Assembly (NCBI RefSeq): GCF_019734885.1
Contig: NZ_JAAXCM010000050.1
Location: 1 to 64,000 of the forward strand
Origin: Pseudocoprococcus catus
GTDB lineage: Bacteria; Bacillota; Clostridia; Lachnospirales; Lachnospiraceae
Direction: 5' to 3'
Length of the DNA: 64,000 nucleotides
Position 1 is the first letter of the stretch. Each line of letters begins with the position of its first letter. The notes below the pieces were generated by a model, which did no database searches, had not been told where the DNA came from, and saw only the letters and a list, made by a program, of their open reading frames with translations. This document shows, in pieces, positions 8,933-18,552 of this stretch. A program made the translations under genes and the position numbers.

Positions 8933-9076
8933 TGTAACTGTTCAGAGCTAACCTCCAAAATGCTACGCATTTCGTCGGTGTGGCGTATCCGCCAAATAAT
9001 ATTTCAAAAACAGCCTTAAAAATGCAAGCATTTTATACCTGCTTTTTGAAATTTTGCTTGGCTCTGAACAGTTACA
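8933..9076. repeat. 144-bp MITE-like element with perfect 16-bp terminal inverted repeats
   Basis: TGTAACTGTTCAGAGC at 8933-8948 is repeated exactly, inverted, at 9061-9076. Inside lie further palindromes: ATTTCAAAAA facing TTTTTGAAAT, AAAATGC facing GCATTTT, and AAATGC facing GCATTT near the left end. There is no coding potential. It abuts the rlmH stop codon and separates rlmH from the flippase gene. No clear target duplication is visible at the ends. It may be a non-autonomous transposable element or a structured RNA. Confidence 0.65.
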
Positions 9077-9078
9077 TT

Positions 9079-9558
9079 TTATTTATGGTAAGGTTCATGA
9101 TTAATAATTCGATAGCTCCGATAAATCTGCTCCAGCAAAATGACACGCATCAGCTGATGCGGAAATGTCATTGGTGAAAAACTAAGTTTTTCATCGGCAC
9201 GGTTTAAAACTGCCGGAGCCAAACCAAGAGAACCGCCGATGACAAAAGTCAAATGACTTTCACCGCCGATTCCAAGCTTCTCAATTCTCGCCGCCAGCTC
9301 CTCGGAACTGCGCATTTTCCCTTCAATGGCCAGAGCGATCACATAACTATCGTCTTTAATCGACTTTAAGATACGTTCGCCCTCTTTTTCCTTAATCTGC
9401 AGTTCCAGGGCTTCACTGGCTTTATCCGGCGTCTTCTCATCAGCCACTTCGATAATTTCTAATTTACAATAACGGCTTAACCGCTTACTATATTCTGCAA
9501 TGGCCTGTACAAAAAATTTTTCTTTAATTTTACCGACTGTTACTAATGTAATTCTCAT
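9079..9558 (-). CDS. rlmH: 23S rRNA (pseudouridine1915-N3)-methyltransferase RlmH
   Basis: RlmH is a SPOUT methyltransferase that modifies position 1915 in helix 69 of 23S rRNA. The 159-residue protein has the family start [15 protein letters not shown], the glycine-rich knot loop [11 protein letters not shown] that binds S-adenosylmethionine, and the invariant end EPYHK. Its start overlaps the stop of the upstream peptidase gene (ATGA), so the two are translationally coupled. The stop is followed at once by a palindromic element. Confidence 0.97.
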   Translation of the reverse strand: MRITLVTVGKIKEKFFVQAIAEYSKRLSRYCKLEIIEVADEKTPDKASEALELQIKEKEGERILKSIKDDSYVIALAIEGKMRSSEELAARIEKLGIGGESHLTFVIGGSLGLAPAVLNRADEKLSFSPMTFPHQLMRVILLEQIYRSYRIINHEPYHK

Positions 9559-10853
9559 GCTTTCTCCGTTCTGTATGTCATCCAGAGTTCTTCCATTTCT
9601 TCTCTCGGCAATGTTTTCAAATCTCCCACCAATGAAAGGCTCATCTGACTCAGATCAAAATGTTTCTGAACAAAGGCCCGTACTTCTTCAGCCGTTACCT
9701 GCCCTATCTTTTCTGCCGCTTCTTCCACAGTCTCTATCGTTTCCCCATGAATATAGGATTTGCCGTAATTGCTGATTCTATTGTACGTGCTCTCATCCGA
9801 TATAATCAGGTCTGTTTTCACGGATTCCTTCACAATATACAGCTCCCGATCAGATACCAGCTCTTTTTTCAACTTCTGAATAATATCCACAACCGCTTTC
9901 AATACCGGCCTGACCTGATTCGGATGAACCGCCGCATAAATATGAAAAAGTCCGCCTTTTTCATAGGAACCGCCATAAGAATAAATGGCATAGCTTAATC
10001 CCATTTCCTCACGGATTGTCTGAAAAAGTCTTGAGTTCACATTACCGCCCAGCAGACTGTTGACAACACTGAGTATGTATCTCTCAGGATCATAGTAATC
10101 CAGAGACTCAAAGGCTATAATCATATGAACCTGTTCCACATCCTTATGCTGCATATAAAGGGATGGATAGTATTTTGCCTTTGCAATCTGCGCATTGGCT
10201 TCCAAAAGCGAGGCTTTATACCCCGGCGCAATGCCTCCAAAACAATTCTCCAGTGCTTCAAGGACTCTTGCTTCCTCAAAATAGCCGGATATAGCGATTG
10301 TCATTCGATCAGCAGTATAATATTGCTTCATAAAATCCAGCACATCCTGTCTCTTAAAGCCAAGTACTGTCTGCTTATCCCCTGAAATCAGATACCCAAG
10401 CGAATGTTCTCTCCAGATTACTTCCTGCAGCCGTTCATGGACAATATCTTCCGGGGAATCATCATACATATCGATTTCCTCGGCAATAACCCCCAGTTCT
10501 TTTTTCAGATCATTCTCGTCTATTTTGGAATTAGATAACATATCCCCAAGAATATCTATGGCATAAAAAAGATGCTCATACAGCGTCTTCGTGTAAAAGC
10601 ATGTATATTCTTTCGTCGTATAGGCATCCATATTCCCGCCAATTTCTGTCATGGCATCTGCCAATTCTCTGGCAGTTCGCTTCTCCGTTCCTTTAAACAA
10701 CATATGTTCAATCACATGTGCCATGCCATTGGTCTGTTTATTCTCATTGACCGAGCCGGCTTTCACCCATACCCCCATAGATACAGAACGATACTGTGGC
10801 ATATATTCCATTGCAACCTTCAGTCCATTACTTAAATAAAAGGTCTTAACCAT
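9555..10853 (-). CDS. M16-family zinc peptidase (processing-peptidase type)
   Basis: A 432-residue single-copy M16B peptidase. The inverted zinc motif HxxEH is present as HVIEH near residue 46, and the distal glutamate is in [14 protein letters not shown] near residue 125. The second, inactive half-domain follows, as in YmxG-type bacterial and mitochondrial processing-like peptidases. No signal peptide is visible, so it is probably cytosolic; the natural substrate is unknown for most members. It is first in a two-gene unit with rlmH (ATGA overlap). A promoter is visible just upstream. Confidence 0.93.
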   Translation of the reverse strand: MVKTFYLSNGLKVAMEYMPQYRSVSMGVWVKAGSVNENKQTNGMAHVIEHMLFKGTEKRTARELADAMTEIGGNMDAYTTKEYTCFYTKTLYEHLFYAIDILGDMLSNSKIDENDLKKELGVIAEEIDMYDDSPEDIVHERLQEVIWREHSLGYLISGDKQTVLGFKRQDVLDFMKQYYTADRMTIAISGYFEEARVLEALENCFGGIAPGYKASLLEANAQIAKAKYYPSLYMQHKDVEQVHMIIAFESLDYYDPERYILSVVNSLLGGNVNSRLFQTIREEMGLSYAIYSYGGSYEKGGLFHIYAAVHPNQVRPVLKAVVDIIQKLKKELVSDRELYIVKESVKTDLIISDESTYNRISNYGKSYIHGETIETVEEAAEKIGQVTAEEVRAFVQKHFDLSQMSLSLVGDLKTLPREEMEELWMTYRTEKA

Positions 10854-10896
10854 TTCTTCACTCTTTCCAGTATAATTTCATTTATTTAATATACCG

Positions 10897-10926
10897 ATTA
10901 TACTATATCCTGCCTTTGCACGTAAA
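10897..10926 (-). promoter_or_regulatory. sigma-A-type promoter of the M16 peptidase gene
   Basis: On the minus strand TTTACG is followed after 18 bases by TATAAT, about 44 bases upstream of the start codon. Confidence 0.55.
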
Positions 10927-10947
10927 GAATTTATTTTTCATTTTTTA

Positions 10948-10979
10948 GCAATAGGAAATTCCGAGGAATTTTCTATTGC
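10948..10979. repeat. near-perfect 15-bp hairpin next to the nifJ terminator
   Basis: GCAATAGGAAATTCC pairs with GGAATTTTCTATTGC, with one G-T pair and a GAG loop. It is flanked by A/T-rich runs but lacks a U-tract on the correct side for either strand, so it is not a standard terminator. It lies between the M16 promoter and the nifJ terminator and may act as a roadblock or decay barrier. Confidence 0.5.
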
Positions 10980-10981
10980 AT

Positions 10982-11014
10982 GAAAAAGGCCCCGGTGCCT
11001 CAGCACCGGAGCCT
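10982..11014 (-). terminator. terminator of nifJ
   Basis: On the minus strand AGGCTCCGGTGC pairs with GCACCGGGGCCT around a TGAG loop and is followed by TTTTTC. It lies 39 bases after the nifJ stop. Confidence 0.9.
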
Positions 11015-11052
11015 GTATATTCATTGACTCTGAAAAATTATCTAACGATGAA

Positions 11053-14000
11053 TTATTCAGCTGCTTTCTTGATGTAGCCAGCAAGTCTGTCTTTAGCATC
11101 TGCTTCTGTCTTAGCGTACAGAGCTTCTGCTGTTTCTGGGAAGCCTTTCTTCAGGGATGCATAACGAACTTCGTTCATGATGAATGCTCTGAAGTCGCCC
11201 TTAGGTTCTTTAGTAGAATCAAGGATAAATGGATTCTTGCCCTGAGCTTTAAGTTCTGGGTTGAATCTCCAGCATGACCAGTAACCGCACTCTACAGCTT
11301 CTTTAATTCTTGTCTGAGCACCCTTCATACCGCCCTTGATACCATGGTTGATACATGGAGCGTAAGCGATGATGAGTGATGGGCCATGATAAGCTTCAGC
11401 TTCTTTAAGAGCTTTGATGAACTGGTTCATGTTAGCGCCCATAGCAACCTGTGCTACGTATACATAACCGTAAGAAGCAGCCATCATACCAAGGTCTTTC
11501 TTCTTTGTCTTCTTACCTGAAGCAGCGAATTTAGCAACTGCACCTACAGGAGTAGACTTAGAAGCCTGACCACCAGTATTGGAGTAAACTTCTGTATCTA
11601 CAACGAATACGTTAACGTCTTCGTTGGAAGCAAGTACGTGATCAAGACCGCCGTAACCGATATCGTAAGCCCAGCCGTCACCACCGAAGATCCACTGTGA
11701 CTTCTTAACTAAGAGGTCATAGCCTTCAACGATAGCATCACAGATTGCTTTAGCTTCTGCATTGTCGCCAGCGTAAGCCTTAGCTGCTGCTAACAGAGCT
11801 GCAGATGTAGCCTTAGAAGCTTCGCCTTCTTCCTTAGTATCTAACCAAGCCTGTGCTTCTTCAGCAAGAACACCAAGATCTACAAGACCTTTGATCTTCT
11901 TAGCTAATGCTTCTCTACGATGTTTCTGACCCATGAACATACCTAAACCGAATTCAGCATTATCCTCGAACAGTGAGTTACACCATGCAGGACCCTGACC
12001 TTTTTCGTTAGTTGTATATGGCATAGATGGAGCAGAACCACCCCAGATAGATGTACAACCTGTTGCATTAGCAACATACATTCTATCACCGAATAACTGA
12101 GTTACAAGTTTGATGTAAGGTGTTTCACCACAACCTGCACATGCGCCTGAGAACTCAAGTAATGGTTTTTCAAACTGTGAACCCTTAACTGTGTATTTGT
12201 CCATTGGGTTCTCTTTCTGTGGAAGAGCTACTGCATATTCCCAGTTAGGAGCTTCATCGAGCTGTGTTCCAAGTGGAACCATCTCAAGAGCCTTTGTAGG
12301 ACAGATGTTTACACAGCTACCACAACCCAGACAGTCAAGAGGAGATACCTGCATCTTGAACTGATATTTGCCTGCAAGGTTAGCCTTACCTGGAACAGCA
12401 CCGAAGTTAGCTGGAGCTGCAGCTGCTTCTTCATCTGTTAACAGAACAGGTCTGATTGTTGCATGAGGGCAAACATATGAACACTGGTTACACTGGATAC
12501 ACTTAGCAGCATCCCATACAGGTACGCTGACAGCAACACCACGTTTTTCGTATGCAGCTGTTCCCAGAGGGAAGTGACCATCTTCTCTGCCGTTGAAAGC
12601 AGATACTGGTAAAGCATCGCCGTCGCAAGCGTTCATTGGCATTACAACGTCTCTTACGAAATCTGGAACATCCTTAACAACAGGAGCGTCATCAGGACAT
12701 GTAGCCCAGCTTTCTGGAACAGGAACTTCTACGATCTTATCAAGACCAGCATCTACAGCTGCGAAGTTCTTGTTAACAACATCTTCACCCTTCTTACCAT
12801 AGGACTTAACGATCATTTCCTTCATATACTTAACAGCTGTATCGATAGGAATGATGTTAGCCAGTTTGAAGAATGCAGCCTGAAGAACGGCATTTGTCTT
12901 ACCATTTAACTTAAGTTCTTTATCAACATCTTCTGCGTTGATGATGTAGAACTTAACGTGTTTCTGAGCTAACTGATGTTTAACCTTGGATGGCAGTTTT
13001 TCATCCAGTTCTTCTGGAGACCAAACTGTATTGAAGAGGAATGTACCACCTTCTTTAATATCGCCAAGGATATCATACATATGGATATAAGCCTGGTTAT
13101 GACATGCGATAAAGTCAGCTGTCTTAACAAGGTATGTAGAACGGATAGGTGTCTTACCGAAACGAAGATGTGACTGTGTAACACCACCGGACTTCTTGGA
13201 ATCATAGTGGAAATATGCCTGAGCATACATATCTGTATGGTCACCGATGATCTTGATAGAGTTCTTGTTAGCACCTACAGTACCATCAGAACCAAGACCC
13301 CAGAACTTACAGCTTGTTGTACCAGCTGGAGCAACGTCAACTTCAGGGATGATTGGTAAGGAATGACCTGTAACATCATCAACGATACCGATTGTGAAGT
13401 TGTTCTTTGGCTGATCTGCTTTCAGGTTCTCATAGATAGAGATGATGGAACCTGGAGTAACGTCCTTAGAACCAAGGCCGTAACGACCGCCAACGATATC
13501 ATATGTCTTGCCTTCTTTGAATGCTGCTGCACAGACATCAACATATAATGGTTCGCCGTAACCTGTAACTTCCTTAACTCTATCCATAACAGCAATCTTC
13601 TTAACTGTTGCAGGAATAGCTTCGAACAGTTTGTCTGCTCTGAAAGGTCTGTACAGATGTACTTTAACGATACCAACTTTTTCGCCTTTAGCTGTCAGGT
13701 AATCGATAACTTCTTCAGCTGCTTCACACATAGAACCCATAGCGATGATAACACGATCAGCATCTGGAGCACCATAGTAGTTGAACAGCTTGTATTCACG
13801 ACCTGTCATCTCGCTGACTTTAGCCATGTATTCTTCTACGATTTCTGGAAGTGCATCGTAGAACTTGTTGCTTGCTTCACGACCCTGGAAGTAAACATCT
13901 GGGTTCTGAGCTGTACCTCTCATAACTGGATGTTCTGGGTTCAGAGCGGATTTTCTGAACTCTGCCAGTGCATCGTAATCTACTAATTTAGCTAATTCAT

Positions 14001-14565
14001 CATAATCTGTACATTCAACTTTCTGAATCTCATGAGATGTTCTGAAGCCATCAAAGAAATGAAGGAATGGAACTCTGCCTTTGATTGTAGAAAGATGAGC
14101 AACTGCAGCCAGATCCATAACTTCCTGAACGGAGTTAGAACAGAGCATTGCGAAACCTGTCTGACGACATGCCATAACGTCAGAGTGATCGCCGAAAATG
14201 TTTAATGCATGATAAGCTAATGCTCTGGCACTTACATGGAATACACAAGGCAATAATTCACCTGCGATCTTATACATGTTAGGGATCATAAGTAATAAGC
14301 CCTGGGAAGCTGTATAAGTAGTTGTTAATGCACCTGAAGAAATAGAACCATGAACTGTACCTGAAGCACCTGCCTCAGATTCCATTTCTACTACATCAAC
14401 AGTCTGACCGAAGATGTTCTTTCTGCCGTTGGCTGCCCAATCGTCAGTTACTTCTGCCATAGGTGAGGATGGTGTGATCGGGAAGATACCAGCAACTTCT
14501 GTGAACGCATAAGAAGTCCAAGCAGCAGCTGTGTTACCATCCATAGTTTTCATAACTTTTGCCAT
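11053..14565 (-). CDS. nifJ: pyruvate:ferredoxin (flavodoxin) oxidoreductase
   Basis: PFOR oxidatively decarboxylates pyruvate to acetyl-CoA and reduces ferredoxin, the central step of anaerobic fermentation. The 1170-residue single-chain enzyme contains the N-terminal thiamine-diphosphate pyrimidine domain (SYAFTEVAGIFPITPSSPMA), the gamma-type domain, two 4Fe-4S ferredoxin clusters (CIQCNQCSYVCP and CLGCGSCVNICP), the CAGCGETPY cluster ligand and the TPP-binding GDGWAYDIGYGG segment. I start at MAKVMKTMDGN, which follows AGGAG at 9 bases; an upstream in-frame extension of 14 codons has no family match. It is a single-gene unit with a strong promoter and terminator, in keeping with high expression. 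Confidence 0.98.
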   Translation of the reverse strand: MAKVMKTMDGNTAAAWTSYAFTEVAGIFPITPSSPMAEVTDDWAANGRKNIFGQTVDVVEMESEAGASGTVHGSISSGALTTTYTASQGLLLMIPNMYKIAGELLPCVFHVSARALAYHALNIFGDHSDVMACRQTGFAMLCSNSVQEVMDLAAVAHLSTIKGRVPFLHFFDGFRTSHEIQKVECTDYDELAKLVDYDALAEFRKSALNPEHPVMRGTAQNPDVYFQGREASNKFYDALPEIVEEYMAKVSEMTGREYKLFNYYGAPDADRVIIAMGSMCEAAEEVIDYLTAKGEKVGIVKVHLYRPFRADKLFEAIPATVKKIAVMDRVKEVTGYGEPLYVDVCAAAFKEGKTYDIVGGRYGLGSKDVTPGSIISIYENLKADQPKNNFTIGIVDDVTGHSLPIIPEVDVAPAGTTSCKFWGLGSDGTVGANKNSIKIIGDHTDMYAQAYFHYDSKKSGGVTQSHLRFGKTPIRSTYLVKTADFIACHNQAYIHMYDILGDIKEGGTFLFNTVWSPEELDEKLPSKVKHQLAQKHVKFYIINAEDVDKELKLNGKTNAVLQAAFFKLANIIPIDTAVKYMKEMIVKSYGKKGEDVVNKNFAAVDAGLDKIVEVPVPESWATCPDDAPVVKDVPDFVRDVVMPMNACDGDALPVSAFNGREDGHFPLGTAAYEKRGVAVSVPVWDAAKCIQCNQCSYVCPHATIRPVLLTDEEAAAAPANFGAVPGKANLAGKYQFKMQVSPLDCLGCGSCVNICPTKALEMVPLGTQLDEAPNWEYAVALPQKENPMDKYTVKGSQFEKPLLEFSGACAGCGETPYIKLVTQLFGDRMYVANATGCTSIWGGSAPSMPYTTNEKGQGPAWCNSLFEDNAEFGLGMFMGQKHRREALAKKIKGLVDLGVLAEEAQAWLDTKEEGEASKATSAALLAAAKAYAGDNAEAKAICDAIVEGYDLLVKKSQWIFGGDGWAYDIGYGGLDHVLASNEDVNVFVVDTEVYSNTGGQASKSTPVGAVAKFAASGKKTKKKDLGMMAASYGYVYVAQVAMGANMNQFIKALKEAEAYHGPSLIIAYAPCINHGIKGGMKGAQTRIKEAVECGYWSCWRFNPELKAQGKNPFILDSTKEPKGDFRAFIMNEVRYASLKKGFPETAEALYAKTEADAKDRLAGYIKKAAE

Positions 14566-14638
14566 GATATTTTTCTCCTTTCTATATATGACCATATCAA
14601 TAAACACTTTATTGACAGGTAGTCATTCTTCATACTCT

Positions 14639-14667
14639 ATTTTAATACAAGTTGCATAGTTCGTCAA
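14639..14667 (-). promoter_or_regulatory. promoter of nifJ
   Basis: On the minus strand TTGACG, a 17-base spacer and TAAAAT are seen about 75 bases before the nifJ start, leaving a leader of about 65 bases. Confidence 0.75.
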
Positions 14668-14705
14668 GATTGTAACAGCTCTTGGTTGTTTATTTTTGCA
14701 CACAA

Positions 14706-15728
14706 TTATTGATAATCCATTGCTTCTAGGGTGATGCAAATCTCACCCGTAGTGAATTTTGTAGCAACAACTACCATATCATCAAACTCTCTGCTGACAT
14801 ATCCATACTCTGATTGTCCGACATTTTCTTCCTTAACTTGATCAATTAATTCATTCAGTTCTGTCTCCCAGTCTGAAGGATCATATCCGCTCTCCGGATC
14901 CAATATCAACGCAGCCATCACCCCAAAACTTTTCGCCCTCTCTTCATTTTCAAACATGGCCGTTACTACCTTCACCTGCGACGTGTCATGATCGCTATAA
15001 AGTGCCAGATAGTCCTGATTCTCACCCATAGTGTAGTAAGTACCTATCTCAGGTATACTATATTCATTTCCATCCTCATCCACATATGTACCTTCCTGCT
15101 CAACATTATCTTCTGTTTTCTGCAAAGCCTGCCCATATTCGTTATTCACCCATGCCGAAAGGACTTCTTCCAACTCATCTTTCGTCATTTCAAAATGACT
15201 GTTATCATCAGCGTCTTCTGATTCACTTTCCCAGATTGATATATCATCTTCAATTCCCAATTCATTCAGTACATTTTCAATGTGACAGCGGAATTCATCT
15301 CCTGTAAAGAAATTAAAAAGGCTCGATCCCACACTGCCAATCACTGCATTCAAAATAATAACCGCCAATATAATCTTTGCAAGACACCCTCCTGCTTTGC
15401 GCTTGTTCTCATCCGGCATTTCTTTGCTTCGATGATGAGCTGTCGTTTTCTGAGTGTTTTGTCCGTATACCTCCTCATGCGACGAAGGTTTTTTAGATGT
15501 TTTCCCCGCTTTCTTCAGCACATCCGAAAATCTTCCATTATGTTTCCCATAGTGATCTTTCTTATCATGTTCCGCACCATAAGCACAATCTTCTTCTCCC
15601 ATTCCTCTCTGCTGTGCATTATAATGAACATCCAGGATCTCAGGACGCCATACAAAAGAATGACACGTATCACAATAGTGGGCTTTTTTCATTTCGCTGT
15701 CACACAGCGGACATATCCTTACCTTCAT
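14706..15728 (-). CDS. zinc-ribbon membrane protein of unknown function
   Basis: A 340-residue protein that starts with a zinc ribbon (CPLCDSEMKKAHYCDTCHSF, residues 6-25). A charged, low-complexity linker of about 85 residues follows, then one membrane helix (AKIILAVIILNAVIGSVGSS, near residue 120), then a 200-residue acidic region that should lie outside the cell. The acidic stretch near residues 160-185 is rich in Asp, Glu and Ser. I recognise no enzyme domain. It could be a membrane-anchored sensor or a secretion-stress protein. It lies between pnp and nifJ with its own spacing on both sides. Confidence 0.75.
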   Translation of the reverse strand: MKVRICPLCDSEMKKAHYCDTCHSFVWRPEILDVHYNAQQRGMGEEDCAYGAEHDKKDHYGKHNGRFSDVLKKAGKTSKKPSSHEEVYGQNTQKTTAHHRSKEMPDENKRKAGGCLAKIILAVIILNAVIGSVGSSLFNFFTGDEFRCHIENVLNELGIEDDISIWESESEDADDNSHFEMTKDELEEVLSAWVNNEYGQALQKTEDNVEQEGTYVDEDGNEYSIPEIGTYYTMGENQDYLALYSDHDTSQVKVVTAMFENEERAKSFGVMAALILDPESGYDPSDWETELNELIDQVKEENVGQSEYGYVSREFDDMVVVATKFTTGEICITLEAMDYQ

Positions 15729-15800
15729 GCTTCATCCTCCATAACATGCCTTTTCCATTACTTATATCTATCTTACCATATACCGCCGCTTGAAAACAAC

Positions 15801-15846
15801 AAAAGGATACCATTCTGTGGATTTTTATCTCCGCAAAATGATATCC
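15801..15846 (-). terminator. terminator of pnp
   Basis: A 17-base stem with two mismatches (15805-15821 against 15830-15846) is followed on the minus strand by TTTTGTTGTTTTC. It lies 50 bases after the pnp stop. Confidence 0.75.
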
Positions 15847-15895
15847 TCTATTTATTGATCATTTATGTGCTTTTATAAACATCTGTATCTGCTGA

Positions 15896-17989
15896 TTATT
15901 CTGCATCTTTCTTACTGAAGCTGATACGTCCCATCTTGTCTTTACCCATGCATTTAACTTTGATGACATCACCAAGTGTCAGTACATCTTCTACGTGATT
16001 TACGCGCTTTTTGTCAAGCTTGGAGATATGAACCATACCCTCTTTGCCAGGTGCAAATTCAAGGAATGCACCGAATTCCTTGATGCTGACAACCTTACCT
16101 GTGTAGATACGGCCTTCTTCGAAATCAGATACTATCATTGTGATCATATCGATTGCTTTCTGAATGCCGACTTTGTCTACGCCGCAGATAGATACAGCAC
16201 CATCATCTGTGATATCGATCTTCACACCTGTTTCGTCGATGATCTGGTTGATGACTTTCCCCTTCTGACCTACAACATCACCAATCTTGGAAGGATCGAT
16301 CTTGATCTGCTGGATCTTCGGAGCGAATTCGCCGACTTCCTTACGCGGTTCAGAGATGCAAGGTTCGATAATCTCAGTGAGAATGTATTCTCTTGCCTGC
16401 TTTGTTCTTCTGATCGCTTCTTCAACAATCGGACGTGTCAGGCCATGAATCTTGATATCCATCTGGATTGCTGTGATGCCATCGTGTGTACCGGCTACCT
16501 TGAAGTCCATATCACCGAAGAAATCTTCAAGACCCTGGATATCTGTCAGTACAAGATAATCATCATCTGCATCACCAGTTACAAGACCACAGGAGATACC
16601 TGCAACAGGTTTCTTAATCGGAACACCGGCAGCCATCAGAGACATGGTGGATGCACAGATGGAAGCCTGTGATGTAGAACCATTGGACTCAAATGTCTCA
16701 GATACCGTACGAATAGCATATGGGAACTCTTCTTCTGAAGGAAGAACAGGCACTAATGCTCTCTCAGCCAATGCACCATGACCGATCTCACGACGGCCCG
16801 GACCTCTTGAAGGCTTTGTCTCACCAACTGAGTATGATGGGAAGTTATAATGATGCATATAACGTTTGCTTGTCACAAATTCATTCAGACCGTCTACCTT
16901 CTGAGCATCTGATAATGGTGCCAGTGTTGTGATGGTACAAATCTGAGTCTGACCTCTTGTAAACATTGCAGAACCATGTGTTCTTGCAAACAGATCGATT
17001 TCTGCTGCCAGTGGACGAATCTGGTCAATGGCACGGCCGTCAGGACGCTTGTGATCCTTGAGAATCATCTTACGTACTGTCTTCTTCTGATACTGATAAA
17101 CAGCATCGTCAATCAGAGGCAGCCACTCTTCCTTATCTGCAAATGCTTCTGCGAGCTTGTCTTTAATAACACGGATATTGGCATCTCTTGTCTGCTTCTC
17201 ATCTGCAAATACAGCTTCTTCCATTGCTTCCGGCGGAAAGAGTTCCTTCATAGCTGCATTTAATTCTTCAGGAATAGCATAATGCTCATAATCCTTCTTC
17301 TCTTTGCCGCATTCTGCAACAATCTGATCGATGAATTTAATGATCTCCTGGTTAACATCATGAGCTGCATAAATAGCCTCGATCATCTTGTCTTCAGGTA
17401 CTTCATTGGCACCTGCCTCAATCATAATTACTTTCTCACGAGTAGAAGCGACTGTCAGTGCAAGATCGGATACGGATTTCTGCTCATTGGATGGGTTAAT
17501 AATAAACTCACCATTGATCATGCCAACCTGTGTCATGGCACACGGGCCATCAAATGGAATATCAGAAATACATGTTGCAATGGCAGAACCAAGCATTGCT
17601 GTCAGCTCAGGGCTGCATGTCTGATCTACACACAAAACAAGATTGTTCAGTGTCACATCATTTCTATAATCCTTAGGGAAGAGCGGACGCATCGGTCTGT
17701 CGATAACTCTCGCTGTAAGGACCGCATTCTCGCTTGCCTTACCTTCACGCTTGTTGAAACCGCCCGGAATCTTGCCTACCGAGTACATCTTCTCTTCAAA
17801 TTCAACACTTAACGGGAAGAAATCAATACCATCTCTCGGTTTCTCTGAAGCTGTTGCTGTTGATAACACACATGTGTCACCATAATACATAAGGGCAGCG
17901 CCATTTGCCTGAGCAGCAACATGTCCTACTTCTACACGAAGTGTTCTGCCGGCAAGTTCCATGGAAAAACTTTTGTATTCTTTTGCCAT
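15896..17989 (-). CDS. pnp: polyribonucleotide nucleotidyltransferase (PNPase)
   Basis: PNPase degrades RNA 3' to 5' by phosphorolysis and takes part in RNA decay and quality control. The 697 residues show two RNase PH domains (the second with FTRGQTQICTITTLAPLSD), the connecting helical domain, a KH domain with the GQKGKVINQI loop near residue 570, and a C-terminal S1 domain (EGRIYTGKVVSIKEFGAFLE). The start is the ATG 7 bases after GGAG; a TTG two codons earlier is too close to the site. It follows rpsO, the usual partner. A large structured leader lies directly upstream. Confidence 0.98.
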   Translation of the reverse strand: MAKEYKSFSMELAGRTLRVEVGHVAAQANGAALMYYGDTCVLSTATASEKPRDGIDFFPLSVEFEEKMYSVGKIPGGFNKREGKASENAVLTARVIDRPMRPLFPKDYRNDVTLNNLVLCVDQTCSPELTAMLGSAIATCISDIPFDGPCAMTQVGMINGEFIINPSNEQKSVSDLALTVASTREKVIMIEAGANEVPEDKMIEAIYAAHDVNQEIIKFIDQIVAECGKEKKDYEHYAIPEELNAAMKELFPPEAMEEAVFADEKQTRDANIRVIKDKLAEAFADKEEWLPLIDDAVYQYQKKTVRKMILKDHKRPDGRAIDQIRPLAAEIDLFARTHGSAMFTRGQTQICTITTLAPLSDAQKVDGLNEFVTSKRYMHHYNFPSYSVGETKPSRGPGRREIGHGALAERALVPVLPSEEEFPYAIRTVSETFESNGSTSQASICASTMSLMAAGVPIKKPVAGISCGLVTGDADDDYLVLTDIQGLEDFFGDMDFKVAGTHDGITAIQMDIKIHGLTRPIVEEAIRRTKQAREYILTEIIEPCISEPRKEVGEFAPKIQQIKIDPSKIGDVVGQKGKVINQIIDETGVKIDITDDGAVSICGVDKVGIQKAIDMITMIVSDFEEGRIYTGKVVSIKEFGAFLEFAPGKEGMVHISKLDKKRVNHVEDVLTLGDVIKVKCMGKDKMGRISFSKKDAE

Positions 17990-18020
17990 TTTCAATCTCC
18001 TTTTATAAATTATAAATTTC

Positions 18021-18125
18021 TCAGGAGCCTTCCGAAACTACTGAATAATCAACCAATGCCTCGCTCTGATTAACTTTTCAGTGGTCTCGGACAGTAACAA
18101 TTCTGGAATTTCCAGATGCTCCTGA
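18021..18125 (-). ncRNA. structured 5' leader of pnp (candidate autoregulatory RNA)
   Basis: The rpsO-pnp gap can fold into one closed structure. An outer stem of 8 perfect pairs (TCAGGAGC/GCTCCTGA, 18021-18028 with 18118-18125) encloses a short hairpin (CTGGAA/TTCCAG, 18103-18115). It also encloses a 15-bp stem with two G-U pairs (18031-18045 with 18077-18091), which is extended by a TAATCA/TGATTA helix. In enterobacteria, PNPase represses itself through an RNase III-cut stem in its leader; the same logic is plausible here but is inference. The ribosome-binding site lies just outside the structure. Confidence 0.65.
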
Positions 18126-18145
18126 TAGTTCGTGCAACGCAAACA

Positions 18146-18177
18146 GGGCTGCCGCATAATACCTTTACCGACAGCCC
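18146..18177 (-). terminator. hairpin after rpsO (terminator or attenuator before pnp)
   Basis: On the minus strand the arms CGACAGCCC-type and GGGCTGCCG pair over nine positions with one wobble, 16 bases after the rpsO stop. The following sequence TGTTTGCGTTGC is only moderately U-rich, so it probably allows partial read-through into pnp. Confidence 0.55.
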
Positions 18178-18192
18178 CATGATAGATAATAA

Positions 18193-18459
18193 TTATCTTC
18201 TTAAACCTAACTTCTCAACGATAGCTCTGTATCTCTCGATATCTGTCTTCTTCAGGTAATCAAGTAAGCCACGTCTCTGACCAACCATCTTAAGCATACC
18301 ACGTCTTGAATGATGGTCTTTCTTGTGTGTCTTCAGATGCTCTGTAAGGTCAGCGATTCTTGCTGATAAAAGTGCGATCTGAACTTCTGGTGAACCTGTA
18401 TCTTCAGGTGTCTTACCATATTTAGCTACGATTTCTTTTTTCTGTTCTGCTGTAATCAT
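18193..18459 (-). CDS. rpsO: 30S ribosomal protein S15
   Basis: S15 is a primary 16S rRNA-binding protein of the small subunit. The 88-residue protein has the family length and motifs ([42 protein letters not shown]). The ribosome-binding site AGGAGG precedes the ATG. The transcript starts about 85 bases upstream and contains short hairpin-forming segments; autoregulation of rpsO through its leader is known in several bacteria but is not proven here. Confidence 0.98.
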   Translation of the reverse strand: MITAEQKKEIVAKYGKTPEDTGSPEVQIALLSARIADLTEHLKTHKKDHHSRRGMLKMVGQRRGLLDYLKKTDIERYRAIVEKLGLRR

Positions 18460-18552
18460 TAATAAATCCTCCTAAATCTTAATAAATGCCTTATGCCAGG
18501 ATCCGGTTGGAGATTCCTTGATCTGGGCACAGGTTAAAACTCATACTCAACC

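Noticed and set aside
15995-16672. 225-codon open frame antisense to pnp
   Set aside because: It is a shadow of the S1, KH and RNase PH coding sequence with no independent evidence.
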